Positions 26,142 through 34,925 of a stretch of 64,000 nucleotides of DNA are shown here, piece after piece. The first letter of the stretch is position 1, and every line of letters begins with the position of its first letter. Location: assembly GCA_019424905.1 (NCBI GenBank), contig JAHYYP010000008.1:1-64000 (forward strand), written 5' to 3'. The notes below the pieces were generated by a model, which saw nothing but the letters and a program-made list of their open reading frames with translations, was not told the DNA's origin and made no database searches. The translations under genes and the position numbers were made by a program. The DNA is from Collinsella sp. GTDB lineage: Bacteria; Actinomycetota; Coriobacteriia; Coriobacteriales; Coriobacteriaceae.

Positions 26142-27899
26142 TTACAACTGCCAGGTAGCTGCCTCCTTTTGCAGCGCCACCATACGGGCGAATTCTCCAC
26201 CTGCCGCCTTGAGCTGCGCCGGAGTGCCCTGCTCGGCAACCACACCATCCTTGAGTACAACGATTTTGTCGGCATTTTCCACCGTACGCATACGGTGGGC
26301 AATAACGATAACCGTCTTACCTGCAAGCAGACGGGAGAGCGCCTGCTGAACTACGGTCTCGTTCTCCACATCCAAGCTCGCCGTCGCCTCGTCCAACAGC
26401 ACGATAGGCGCGTCTTTGAGCAGCGCACGGGCGATAGAGATGCGCTGGCGCTCACCGCCGGACAGCTTGGAGCCGTTCTCGCCGATCATGGTGTCATAGC
26501 CCTGCGGCATGCGGCTCACAAACTCGTCGCAGTTGGCGGCACGCGCGGCAGCAAGCACTTCCTCATCGGTGGCATCGCGACGACCAAGACGGATGTTTCC
26601 CATCACCGTGTCGTCAAAGAGCAGCACGTCTTGGAACACAATGGCGTAGTCGCGCAGCAGCACCTCGGGGTCCACGTTCGCAACATCCACGCCACCCACG
26701 GTGACCGTGCTTTCGGTGGCGTCCCAAAAGCGCGCGGCCAGGCGGCTCACCGTGGACTTACCGGAGCCCGAAGGACCGACCAGCGCCGTGACCTCGCCCT
26801 CCTTGGCGGTAAAGCTCACGTCGGTCAAGACCTTCTCGCCGGCACGGCCGTCCTCGCCCGCACCATAGCTAAATGCCACGTGATCGAACACCACGTCATG
26901 GCCCACGGGCTCAAACTTCTCGCTGCCCCGCGCCACGGGCTCTTCCATGATGGAACGCATGCGCTTGGCCGACGACTCGGCGGCAAACAGCTCGGACATC
27001 AGCATCAGCGCCTGATCAAAGGGCGCATAGATGCGGCTCACCATGAGCAGGAAGGCAAACATCATCAAAAAGTCGACCTGGCCGGAGGCGACCATCGCAG
27101 CGCCCGTGACCAACGTGGTGGCAATCCCCAAGCGCAGGATGGCAAAGGCGGAGTTGACCAAAAGCCCATTGGCAAGCTCGCCTCTGGTGGTCTCGCGTTC
27201 CTCGGCATCGATCACGGCGTTGAGTCCCTCAAGATAATGGACCTCCTGGTTGGTGGCGCGGATCTCGCGCACGCAGTCGAGCGTCTCCTGGATCGCCTCG
27301 GTGACCTTGACCTTCTCGGCACGCACGCGGTCGAACACCGGGGTCATGGGGCCGCGCGTCAGATACAGCACGGCAAAGGCCACGGGAACGCTCCAAAACG
27401 CCGCGATCGCCAGCTGCCAGCAAAAGAACAGCGACGCCACGAACACAATGGCGCTTGCGATGATGGCACCCCAAAGCTCTCCCAGCACGTGGCTGTAGGC
27501 GTGCTCCATAGTCTGAACGTCGCCCATGATGGTTTCGGTTAGATCGGCCAGATCACGACGGCCAAAAAACGACAGCGGCAGTTTGCGCAAGCGCTCGGCA
27601 ATCCCCATGCGCTGCTTGCCGCACTCCTCGTAAAAGATGCAGTAGGTGTAGTAATACTGCTGCCAGTTAGAGGCAAAGAGCAACACGAAAAAGACCAGGA
27701 GGCCGCCCACGATCGGTAGGGCATCCGGCAGGTCGGCGCCGGTGGCGAGATGTTCGACAAAGCCGACCATGACCAGGAACAAAAAGCCCATGCCGGCCAT
27801 GGTCACAAGATTGGTGAGCGTGGTCCAGAAAATGCCGCGTTTTACGCCGGCGACGCCTTTATCGGATAGGAAATACTTCTTTTGGAATGAGGCGAACAT
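26142..27899 (-). CDS. ABC exporter half-subunit, fused permease and ATPase (second gene of pair)
   Basis: A 585-residue type I ABC exporter half-transporter with six predicted membrane helices in the first ~330 residues and a C-terminal nucleotide-binding domain. Walker A GPSGSGKST, signature LSGGERQR, Walker B IVLLDEATASLD and switch IIAHRMRT are all canonical. Its ATG directly follows the stop of the upstream half-transporter (TAAATG), so the two are coupled and probably form a heterodimer. The substrate is unknown. The divergent AraC regulator at 29841 may control them. Confidence 0.92.
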   Translation of the reverse strand: MFASFQKKYFLSDKGVAGVKRGIFWTTLTNLVTMAGMGFLFLVMVGFVEHLATGADLPDALPIVGGLLVFFVLLFASNWQQYYYTYCIFYEECGKQRMGIAERLRKLPLSFFGRRDLADLTETIMGDVQTMEHAYSHVLGELWGAIIASAIVFVASLFFCWQLAIAAFWSVPVAFAVLYLTRGPMTPVFDRVRAEKVKVTEAIQETLDCVREIRATNQEVHYLEGLNAVIDAEERETTRGELANGLLVNSAFAILRLGIATTLVTGAAMVASGQVDFLMMFAFLLMVSRIYAPFDQALMLMSELFAAESSAKRMRSIMEEPVARGSEKFEPVGHDVVFDHVAFSYGAGEDGRAGEKVLTDVSFTAKEGEVTALVGPSGSGKSTVSRLAARFWDATESTVTVGGVDVANVDPEVLLRDYAIVFQDVLLFDDTVMGNIRLGRRDATDEEVLAAARAANCDEFVSRMPQGYDTMIGENGSKLSGGERQRISIARALLKDAPIVLLDEATASLDVENETVVQQALSRLLAGKTVIVIAHRMRTVENADKIVVLKDGVVAEQGTPAQLKAAGGEFARMVALQKEAATWQL

Positions 27900-29726
27900 T
27901 TAGGCCTCGCCTCCCTTCGTGACGGCGGCATCCGCGGTCGCTGCAGTGATTTTCCAGCTCGCGGCCTGTTCGTATTCAGCCCACATCTTGGCGTATAGAC
28001 CCTTTTGGGACAGCAGCTCGGCATGGGTGCCGGCCTCCTGCACGCTACCTTGGTTGAGCACCACGATCTTGTCGGCCCCCACCACGGTCGAAAGCCGGTG
28101 CGCAATCATAATGACCGTGCGACCCGCCGCCAGCTTGCTAAAGGCACGCTGGATGAGCGCCTCGTTCTCGGGATCCGCAAACGCCGTGGCCTCATCGAGC
28201 ACCACGATAGGCGCGTCTTTAAGGATCGCGCGGGCAAGTGCCACGCGCTGGACCTCGCCGCCCGAAAGATATGCTCCGCCGGCACCGAGCATGGTATTGA
28301 TGCCCTGTGGAAGCTTGGCCACAATGTCGTCGCACTGAGCTGCGGAGAGGGCCGCACGCACTTCGTCGTCAGTGGCCGTAGGCTTGGAGGCGCGCACGTT
28401 ATCGGCAAGTGTTTGCCGGAACAGCTGGTTGGTCTGGAACACGAAGGCGACCTGGTCCATAAGCTCGTGCGGATCCATATCGCGAACGTCCACACCACCT
28501 ACGAGCACTCGACCTGCGGAAACATCCCAAAAACGCGGGATCAGGCTTGCGCAGGTTGACTTGCCGCCGCCCGAAGGACCCACCAGCGCGAGAGTGCTAC
28601 CTGCGGGAACGCTAAAACTCGCATGGTTGACGGCAGGCGCCTCGGCGCCCTCGTAGGTAAAGCTCACGTCCTCAAAGCGCACATCGCTGCCAGCGGGGTG
28701 CTTGGGTTGAGCGGGCACGGAGAGCTGCTTGGAATCCATAACGCTTCGGATGCGAGCCAGCGAATCAGCACTCATCTGAGACGCCTCGCCCACAAACATA
28801 AGCTTGGTCATGGCCGTCGGCACCACGGCCGAAAAAATCGCGTAAAACGTGAAGTTGACCATAAAGTGCGCGAAGTCCGTCTCGCCCGGCGCCAGCAGCA
28901 GCGCCACAGGCAAAAGAAATGCCACAAGGCCGTTGAGCGCAGTAAGGTTGAGCACCTGCGGACCCCGGCAAAACGTACCCGCATAGTTTTGCGCCATATC
29001 GGCGTATTCGGCGATCGCATCGTGGAACGCCTTAAAGGAGTAGACCGTCTGCTGGAATACCTTGACCACGGGGATGCCGCGTACGTATTCGGTGCCGGTC
29101 TTGTTCATCTTGACCAGCGCGCCCATGTAAGCCTTCATAAACTCGGCGCCCTTGCCGCTCATCATGGTGGCCATGGCGCAAAACGAAACGACGACCGAGA
29201 TTAAGCATGCCGCGCCCAAACGCCAATCGAGGGCAAATAGCAGCACAAGCAGGCCCACGACCATGGCGGTGGCACCGGCGATATCGGGCAGCATGTGCGC
29301 GAGCAGCGTCTCGGTGGAGGCGGCACAGCCGTCTACGATACGGCGCAGCTCACCGGTGGCGTGCGTGTCAAAGTAGCCGAGCGGCAGCTTAAGCAGATGC
29401 TCGCTCGTAGCCTTGCGGATATTGGATGCGCAGCGAAACGCGGACAGGTGCGTGCACATGAGTCCCACGAAATAGACCACGATGCTTGCCAGGGCAAAAC
29501 CAACAGCCCACCAACCATACATTGCGATGTCGGCGGCCTCGCTCCAGTTGGGCGCCACGGCAATCAGGTCTCGCGCAACAAGCCAGATGCACACGTACGG
29601 GCCAAAGCTCAACAGCTGCGAGAACGCCGAGAGGGCCATGCCCAAATACGTTAGGAATTTGCGGTCGCCGGCATATGCAAGCAGCTCGCCGATACCGCCA
29701 CCTTCCTTTTTCGATCCCTTTGCCAT
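27900..29726 (-). CDS. ABC exporter half-subunit, fused permease and ATPase (first gene of pair)
   Basis: A 608-residue half-transporter. The ATG at 29726 (MAKGSKKEGGG) is preceded by AGAAAGGA; upstream open frame does not match the family. Six membrane helices precede an NBD with GPSGGGKST, YLSGGEVQR, IVVLDEATAFAD and MIAHRLST, a complete catalytic set. Clostridial and coriobacterial pairs next to an AraC gene resemble siderophore- or peptide-type exporters/importers of the YbtP/Q kind, but nothing in the sequence fixes direction or cargo. Confidence 0.92.
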   Translation of the reverse strand: MAKGSKKEGGGIGELLAYAGDRKFLTYLGMALSAFSQLLSFGPYVCIWLVARDLIAVAPNWSEAADIAMYGWWAVGFALASIVVYFVGLMCTHLSAFRCASNIRKATSEHLLKLPLGYFDTHATGELRRIVDGCAASTETLLAHMLPDIAGATAMVVGLLVLLFALDWRLGAACLISVVVSFCAMATMMSGKGAEFMKAYMGALVKMNKTGTEYVRGIPVVKVFQQTVYSFKAFHDAIAEYADMAQNYAGTFCRGPQVLNLTALNGLVAFLLPVALLLAPGETDFAHFMVNFTFYAIFSAVVPTAMTKLMFVGEASQMSADSLARIRSVMDSKQLSVPAQPKHPAGSDVRFEDVSFTYEGAEAPAVNHASFSVPAGSTLALVGPSGGGKSTCASLIPRFWDVSAGRVLVGGVDVRDMDPHELMDQVAFVFQTNQLFRQTLADNVRASKPTATDDEVRAALSAAQCDDIVAKLPQGINTMLGAGGAYLSGGEVQRVALARAILKDAPIVVLDEATAFADPENEALIQRAFSKLAAGRTVIMIAHRLSTVVGADKIVVLNQGSVQEAGTHAELLSQKGLYAKMWAEYEQAASWKITAATADAAVTKGGEA

Positions 29727-29840
29727 AAGATTCCTTTCTAACGGCTTGAGAGTTAACCGTAAGAAACTTATCATGGGCGTGTTAGCCAAGGCACACAATT
29801 GGGCCAGGCGTGGACGTTTTCGCAAATGAAGGGGACGCTT

Positions 29841-30845
29841 TTGAAAATGCGGCGGGCGGCAACCGATATAACCGAGCTCTACGCACCGCAGTTTGAGCAG
29901 TTTGGCCTGCAGCTTTCCGGCAAGGGCGCCGTCTTTACCGGTGAGGTGGCAAACGATCGGGCGCACGGACGCGCATGGATCATGCCCCTTTCCCCCACCT
30001 GCATCGTCATGGAGCATTTCATTACCCCGATGCACAACATGCACCTAGCCGAGTACACACCCGAACCGTACGCGTGCGTGAGCGAGGTCAGCGCGCCCAC
30101 GCTCATGTGCATGCCCGAGGCTGGCATAACGCCTGCAAACCTTAAACTCTTGCATGGACCGTGGCCAAACAATGCCGTGTGCAGCTTTATCCAAGATAAC
30201 TGTGGCGAGGAGTTAAGCCCGCTGTTTGCAGGGCAGCTCTATCACTCGCGCTCGGTGCTCTTTTTGCCTGGATATTTTGACGAACTGGAGCACCGCTATC
30301 CCACCGAGTTCGCAGGGGTCTTTGAGGCGTTTGCCGAGCCATGGCACGAGGAAGCGACGTCCGCCATCTGCCACACACTGCACCGGATTAACGAGGACCG
30401 CGCCCGCACCGTAGGCGGACACGTCTATATGCAAGGCATCGTGGAAACCATGGTCGCGGAGCTCGCCTGTTCGCGCGCGGCCCACAAGCAGGCGCAGCAG
30501 GCGGCAGACACACGCGCCAGCGTGACCAGTGCCGAAGAAGCAACGGCAATGATTGAGCGCGCGCTCGACAAAGGCAGGCGTGTGGGTATCAACGAGGTGG
30601 CCGAGAGGCTCTACACAAGCCGCTCCAAACTATGCGCCACCTTTAAGGCCCAAACTGGCGAGTCCCTGGGCGCCTACATTCGCAGACGCCGTATGGAACG
30701 AGCACAGGACCTTTTGGCCGATAGCACGCTCACGATAGCGCAGGTGGCAGAGCGTCTAGGCTACCCTCAGCAGGCCGCCTTCGCCCAAGCCTTCAAGCAA
30801 CACACCGGCACCACCCCCACCGCTTGGCGCTCCCAACATCAATAA
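29841..30845 (+). CDS. AraC-family transcriptional regulator
   Basis: About 334 residues with a C-terminal AraC double helix-turn-helix: INEVAERLYTSRSKLCATFK and TIAQVAERLGYPQQAAFAQAFKQHTG. The N-terminal 200 residues should bind a ligand and have several Cys and His residues. The gene is divergent from the ABC pair across ~115 nt, a classic arrangement for control of that operon. The start is uncertain: TTG at 29841 has AAGGGGA 6 nt upstream, ATG at 29847 is 12 nt from it, and ATG at 29826 has none. Confidence 0.88.
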   Translation: MKMRRAATDITELYAPQFEQFGLQLSGKGAVFTGEVANDRAHGRAWIMPLSPTCIVMEHFITPMHNMHLAEYTPEPYACVSEVSAPTLMCMPEAGITPANLKLLHGPWPNNAVCSFIQDNCGEELSPLFAGQLYHSRSVLFLPGYFDELEHRYPTEFAGVFEAFAEPWHEEATSAICHTLHRINEDRARTVGGHVYMQGIVETMVAELACSRAAHKQAQQAADTRASVTSAEEATAMIERALDKGRRVGINEVAERLYTSRSKLCATFKAQTGESLGAYIRRRRMERAQDLLADSTLTIAQVAERLGYPQQAAFAQAFKQHTGTTPTAWRSQHQ

Positions 30846-30868
30846 GGAGACGGCAATGTGACAAAGAT

Positions 30869-30897
30869 TGTGACAAAGGGCCAGTCCCTTTGTCACA
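30869..30897. repeat. GGGACAG-type palindrome, copy C2
   Basis: TGTGACAAAGG and CCTTTGTCACA flank GCCAGTC in a 29-nt palindrome. A partial direct copy (AATGTGACAAAGAT) lies just before it at 30856-30869. It sits after the AraC stop and before the gat terminator. Confidence 0.65.
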
Positions 30898-30902
30898 TGT
30901 AC

Positions 30903-30932
30903 AAAAAATGGGCGCGCCGACAGCGCGCCCAT
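30903..30932 (-). terminator. Intrinsic terminator of the gatCAB operon
   Basis: ATGGGCGCGC and GCGCGCCCAT form a perfect 10-bp stem with a 5-nt loop. On the minus strand TTTTTTGTAC follows. It lies about 190 nt after the gatB stop, so the gat transcript should include the whole long-hairpin element at 30981-31116. Confidence 0.88.
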
Positions 30933-30980
30933 TCACCAAATTCCAATCAGCCCACCTGACCCGAACGGCCGAGTCGTCAC

Positions 30981-31116
30981 GGAACCGAGGGGCCGGGCGC
31001 AGGGCCTTGTCTCTCAATGAGTTCCGCACGAACAGGAGGCGCCAGTGGTGCCTCCGTCGTGAGTCAGGACTGTCCGAAATTGAGAGGCAAGGCCCTGCGC
31101 CCGGCCCCTCGGTTCC
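30981..31116 (-). repeat. Long-hairpin element, copy 2 (37-bp arms around the conserved core)
   Basis: Arms 30981-31017 and 31080-31116 pair over 37 nt with a single T:G wobble. On the minus strand the 62-nt interior holds TCGGACAGTCCTGACTC (31077-31061), CACGA, the inner hairpin GGAGGCACC-ACT-GGCGCCTCC, TCGTG, and ends with the word TCGTGCGGAACTC (31031-31019). Both core words are identical to copy 1 at 10798-10939; the arm sequences and the inner stem are different but still paired. It begins 3 nt after the gatB stop and is followed by a true terminator, so it should be transcribed as a 3' UTR. Confidence 0.8.
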
Positions 31117-31119
31117 CGC

Positions 31120-32796
31120 TTACGAGAGCGACGTTCTCAGCAACTCGTTGAAGAGCTTCGGGTTGCCCTTGCCGCGGCTCGCCTTCATGCACTGGCCCAC
31201 CAAAAAGCCGATGACCTTCTGGTTGCCGTCGCGGTACTGCTGCGCCTGCTCGGCACAGTTTGCCAGCACCTCGTCCACGATCGGCTGCAACGCGCCGGCG
31301 TCGCTCACCTGACGCATACCGCGCTCGTCGACGATCTTATTGGGGTCGTCGCCGGTCTGGGCCATGGCCTCAAAGACCTCGTGCGCCTGGTTGGAGCTGA
31401 TGGCGTCGGTCGCCAGCAGCTTAGCCAGCGCTGCCACCTGAGCCGGCGCGATGCCGGACTCGGCGAGCGACACACCCGCTCCCTTAAGGTAGGCGATCAT
31501 CTCGTTGACCAGCAGGTTTGCGACCGTCTGGGCCTCCTTGCCAGCCATACCGGCAGCGGCGGCCTCAAAGAACTCGGCAAACTCCGGGTCGCCGGCAATC
31601 TGCTCGGCGTCGGCCGTCTTAATGCCAAAGTCGGCCTCAAAACGAGCGCGCTTGGCATCGGGCAGCTCGGGGATCTCGCCACGGCAACGATCGATAAACT
31701 CGTCGTCCAGGTCGAACGGCGCCAAGTCGGGATCGGGGAACAGACGATAGTCGTCGGCCGTTTCCTTCACACGCATGACCACGGTGCGCTTGCGGCTGGG
31801 CTCCCAGTGGCGGGTCTCCTGATAGATGATGCCGCCCTCCTCGAGCACCTCGGCCTGACGGCAGATCTCGTAGGCAAGGCCGTCGTGCAGGCTCTTAAAC
31901 GAGTTGAGGTTCTTGAGCTCGGTCTTGGTACCCAGCTTGGTCTCGCCGCGGCGGCGCAGGCTCACGTTGCCATCGCAGCGCATGGAACCCTTCTCCATGG
32001 AGCAGTCCGAAATGCCCAGCGTCACAAAGATGCGGCGGAGCTTCTCCATAAACAGGCGAGCCTCCTCGGGCGTGCGCAGGTCGGGCTCGGTGACGAGCTC
32101 GATCAGCGGCGTGCCGCAGCGGTTGTAGTCGACGAGCGACTCGGCCGCGGCGGTAATGCGGCCCTCGGCGCCGCCCACGTGAACCATCTTGGCGGCGTCC
32201 TCCTCCATGTGGATGCGCAGGATGCGGATGGGCACCGTGTAGGAACCGTCCTCGCGACGCTCGGGCATCTGCAAGTTGGACGCGTCATAGCTGGCCAGGT
32301 GGCCGGCGCGCTGGTTGCCCTCGCGCATGGTCGACGTCATGGACGTGGACAAGCCCTCGGCGTTGGCCGAGGCGCTCGCCAGGCTCTGGGCCTCGGCCTC
32401 GCCAAACGCGCATTCGGGGCGCTCGGCGGCACCGCGACCGGTCACATCCAGATCAAGGTGACCGTACATGGCAAAGGCGACCGGACCCTGCGTGGTCTGG
32501 AAGTTCTTGGCCATATCGGGATAGAAGTAGTGCTTGCGGTAGAACATCGAGTGGCGCTGGATCTCGCAGTTGGTGGCAAGACCGGCCTTGACGATGCTCT
32601 CGATGGCGCGCTTGTTGGGCACCGGCAGCGCACCGGGCAGGCCCAGGCACACCGGGCACACGTTGGCGTTGGGCTCGTCATCGTGGCTGAGCTTGCAGTT
32701 GCAGAACATCTTGGTATCGAGTGCGGTGAGCTCGGTATGGATCTCCAGGCCGATCACGGCCTCCCAATCCTGCAGGACCTCGGAAAGCTCCTTCAT
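31120..32796 (-). CDS. gatB: Aspartyl/glutamyl-tRNA amidotransferase subunit B
   Basis: 558 residues, longer than the usual ~475-500. GatB activates Glu-tRNA(Gln) or Asp-tRNA(Asn) by phosphorylation for amidation. Signatures are WEAVIGLEIHTEL at the N-terminus, CPVCLGLPGALPVPN near 45, KHYFYPDMAKNFQ near 87, DYNRCGTPLIELVTEPD near 222 and a C-terminal YqeY-like tail with KVIGFLVGQCMKAS. The extra length comes from an insert near 135-185 that contains SASANAEGLSTSMTSTMREG and a second portion. The ATG overlaps the gatA stop (TAATG). It is the last gene of gatC-gatA-gatB and carries a structured 3' UTR. Confidence 0.96.
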   Translation of the reverse strand: MKELSEVLQDWEAVIGLEIHTELTALDTKMFCNCKLSHDDEPNANVCPVCLGLPGALPVPNKRAIESIVKAGLATNCEIQRHSMFYRKHYFYPDMAKNFQTTQGPVAFAMYGHLDLDVTGRGAAERPECAFGEAEAQSLASASANAEGLSTSMTSTMREGNQRAGHLASYDASNLQMPERREDGSYTVPIRILRIHMEEDAAKMVHVGGAEGRITAAAESLVDYNRCGTPLIELVTEPDLRTPEEARLFMEKLRRIFVTLGISDCSMEKGSMRCDGNVSLRRRGETKLGTKTELKNLNSFKSLHDGLAYEICRQAEVLEEGGIIYQETRHWEPSRKRTVVMRVKETADDYRLFPDPDLAPFDLDDEFIDRCRGEIPELPDAKRARFEADFGIKTADAEQIAGDPEFAEFFEAAAAGMAGKEAQTVANLLVNEMIAYLKGAGVSLAESGIAPAQVAALAKLLATDAISSNQAHEVFEAMAQTGDDPNKIVDERGMRQVSDAGALQPIVDEVLANCAEQAQQYRDGNQKVIGFLVGQCMKASRGKGNPKLFNELLRTSLS

Positions 32797-34310
32797 TACA
32801 GCTCGCCTCCCTTCCCGGCAAAATCGGGCGCTACGGAAAGCACGGGCGCGCCCGTGGCGGCATCGGCAAAGCCGCGCTCCAGGGCGCGGGCAAACGTGAG
32901 CAGCTGACGGTCCTTAAACGCCGGGCCCACCAGCTGGGCAGAAACGGGCAGCTGAGTGTCCTCGCCCAGGCCCAGCGGCACCGAGATGCCGCCGTTGCCG
33001 CAAATGTTGAGCGAGATGGTGTACAGGTCGGAGAGGTACATCTGCGTGGGGTCGCTGATCTCGCCAAACTTAAAGGCCGTGCGCGGCGAGGCTGGCATGA
33101 GGATGGTGTCCACCTTGGCATACGCGGCGTCGTAGTCCCGCGTGATGAGCGTACGGGCCTTTTGCGCAGCGTAGTAGTACTTGTCGTACACGCCCGAGCT
33201 CAGCAGGTAGGCGCCGAGCATCTGACGGCGCTTGGCCTCGGCGCCAAAGCCGTGGGCGCGCGAAAGCGAGCTCTGGTCGGACAGGTTGGCGCAGCCCTCC
33301 TCCTGATAGCCGTAGCGAATGCCGTCGAAGCGGGCCAGGTTGGAGAACGCCTCGGCCGGGCCGATGACGTAGTAGGCGGCGATGGCGGCATCCAGGTGCG
33401 GCAGGTCGACCTCGACCAGCTCGGCGCCCTGGTTCTGCAGCTCCTGGGCGGCGCGCTGAACAGCGGCCTTGACCTCGGGCGTCAGGCCCTCGGCCTCCAT
33501 AAACGCGGGGATGATGCCCACGCGCTTGCCCTCGATGCTGTCGTTGAGATGCTCGGTAAAGTCGACGGCGCAATCCTGGCTGGTGCAGTCGTACGGATCG
33601 TGGCCCGCGCCGGTAAGCGCGTTCATGGCCAGCGCGACATCCTCGACCGTGCGGCCAAAGGGACCCACCTGGTCGAGCGACGAGCCAAAGGCAACCACGC
33701 CGTAACGGCTCACGGCGCCATACGTGGGCTTAAAGCCCACCACGCCGCACAGCGACGCCGGCTGGCGAATGGAGCCGCCGGTGTCCGAGCCCAGCGAGAG
33801 CGCGACCTCGCCCGCGGCGACGGCGGCAGCGGAGCCGCCCGAGGAGCCGCCGGGCACGCGTTCGGTATCCCAGGGGTTGTTGGTGCGGTGGAACGCCGAG
33901 CTCTCGGTGGAGCTGCCAAAGGCAAACTCGTCCATGTTGGCCTTGCCCATGGGCAGGCAGCCGGCGTCGAGCATGCGCTGGACGCAGGTGGCGGTGTAGA
34001 CGCTCTGGTAGTTCTCGAGCATGCGGGAAGCGCAGGTGGTGCGCGTGCCCACGAGGTTCATGTTGTCCTTGATGGCCAGCGGCACGCCCGCGAGCGGGGG
34101 CAGCGGCTTGCCTGCAGCGCGGTCGGCATCCACGCGCGCGGCGGCCTCGAGCGCAAGCTCGGGCGCCACCTGCAGGAATGCCTGGACCCCGCCCTCGCGC
34201 GCCTCGATGGCGGCAAGGGAGGTCTGTGCCACCTCGGTAGCGGTAAAGTCGCCGGCGGCAACGCCCGCGGCGATCTGGGCGGCGGTAAGGGAATCGAAGC
34301 TCTGCGCCAT
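32796..34310 (-). CDS. gatA: Glutamyl-tRNA(Gln) amidotransferase subunit A
   Basis: 504-residue amidase-signature protein that releases ammonia from glutamine and channels it to GatB. The catalytic Ser-cisSer-Lys frame is seen as AIKDNMNLVG (Lys near 81), PGGSSGGSAA (Ser near 156) and LGSDTGGSIRQPAS (nucleophile Ser near 180). Start and stop each overlap the neighbouring gene by one base (TAATG), so all three subunits are translationally coupled. Confidence 0.97.
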   Translation of the reverse strand: MAQSFDSLTAAQIAAGVAAGDFTATEVAQTSLAAIEAREGGVQAFLQVAPELALEAAARVDADRAAGKPLPPLAGVPLAIKDNMNLVGTRTTCASRMLENYQSVYTATCVQRMLDAGCLPMGKANMDEFAFGSSTESSAFHRTNNPWDTERVPGGSSGGSAAAVAAGEVALSLGSDTGGSIRQPASLCGVVGFKPTYGAVSRYGVVAFGSSLDQVGPFGRTVEDVALAMNALTGAGHDPYDCTSQDCAVDFTEHLNDSIEGKRVGIIPAFMEAEGLTPEVKAAVQRAAQELQNQGAELVEVDLPHLDAAIAAYYVIGPAEAFSNLARFDGIRYGYQEEGCANLSDQSSLSRAHGFGAEAKRRQMLGAYLLSSGVYDKYYYAAQKARTLITRDYDAAYAKVDTILMPASPRTAFKFGEISDPTQMYLSDLYTISLNICGNGGISVPLGLGEDTQLPVSAQLVGPAFKDRQLLTFARALERGFADAATGAPVLSVAPDFAGKGGEL

Positions 34311-34621
34311 TACTCGCTCTCCCCCTCTCCCAAAATGGACGGCACGCGGAAGTAGCGGTCGCGCGCGCTGCCGGCGTTTTCGAGCGCAACGTCGAGCGGC
34401 AGGTCGCGCTCGGGCTCGCGCAGGTCATCGCCCATCACGTTGGACAGGCTTCCGATGGGATGGAACGTGGGCTCCACGTCGGGCAAGTCATATTGCAAGA
34501 CGGGCTCGAGCATCTGGACGGCGTCGTTCATGTAGGACGTCATCTGGGTGAGCTCGTCATCGGTCAGTGCGATCTTTGCGTACTCGGCGATGCCGCGCAC
34601 GTCTTTCTCGCTGAGTGCCAT
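34310..34621 (-). CDS. gatC: Glutamyl-tRNA(Gln) amidotransferase subunit C
   Basis: 103-residue GatC, the belt-like subunit that stabilises GatA-GatB. The typical pattern LSEKDVRGIAEYAKIALTDDEL at the N-terminus and ...VEPTFHPIGS... in the middle fit the family. The ATG at 34621 is preceded by GGAAGGGAG. It heads the operon; its promoter should lie in 34622-34800, where I see no strong hexamer pair. Confidence 0.93.
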   Translation of the reverse strand: MALSEKDVRGIAEYAKIALTDDELTQMTSYMNDAVQMLEPVLQYDLPDVEPTFHPIGSLSNVMGDDLREPERDLPLDVALENAGSARDRYFRVPSILGEGESE

Positions 34622-34803
34622 AGGCGCTCCCTTCCGCATAACAGATAAACCGCTCTAGTATACAAGGCAATGCCGCTTGGAGCAGGCGCTTTACCCAAAT
34701 GCAGCGAAAACGTAACGAGGGCGGCGGGCTGGCAGGCTGCGGACTGGCGGTTCTGGAGCGAAACCGCACCGTCCATAGCGAAAACCGTCTCGCCCACAAC
34801 GAA

Positions 34804-34866
34804 AACCATCACAACATTCGACGCTTTTCGCCAAAATCGAGATTTTCATCGAATGTTGTGACGGTT
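34804..34866. repeat. 62-63-bp interspersed palindrome, copy A1
   Basis: Arms AACCATCACAACATTCGA and TCGAATGTTGTGACGGTT enclose 27 nt rich in TTTT and AAAA. The same element occurs at 44996, 49233 and 50473. It lies between gatC and the sortase gene, 12 nt from the B1 palindrome. Confidence 0.85.
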
Positions 34867-34878
34867 TGGAAGTCCCGA

Positions 34879-34911
34879 CCACCACAAAGGTGCCTGTCCC
34901 CGTTGTGGTGG
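34879..34911. repeat. 33-bp palindrome, copy B1
   Basis: CCACCACAAAGG ... GTTGTGGTGG around TGCCTGTCCCC, with one arm mismatch. It lies 14 nt after the sortase stop. Four relatives occur at 43982, 44944, 46520 and 61712. Confidence 0.8.
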
Positions 34912-34925
34912 TTCTGAACGATGTC

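Noticed and set aside
31381..34355. Long plus-strand frames opposite gatB and gatA
   Set aside because: Repetitive Gly/Val/Leu/His-rich text typical of antisense reading; the minus-strand GatCAB proteins are certain.
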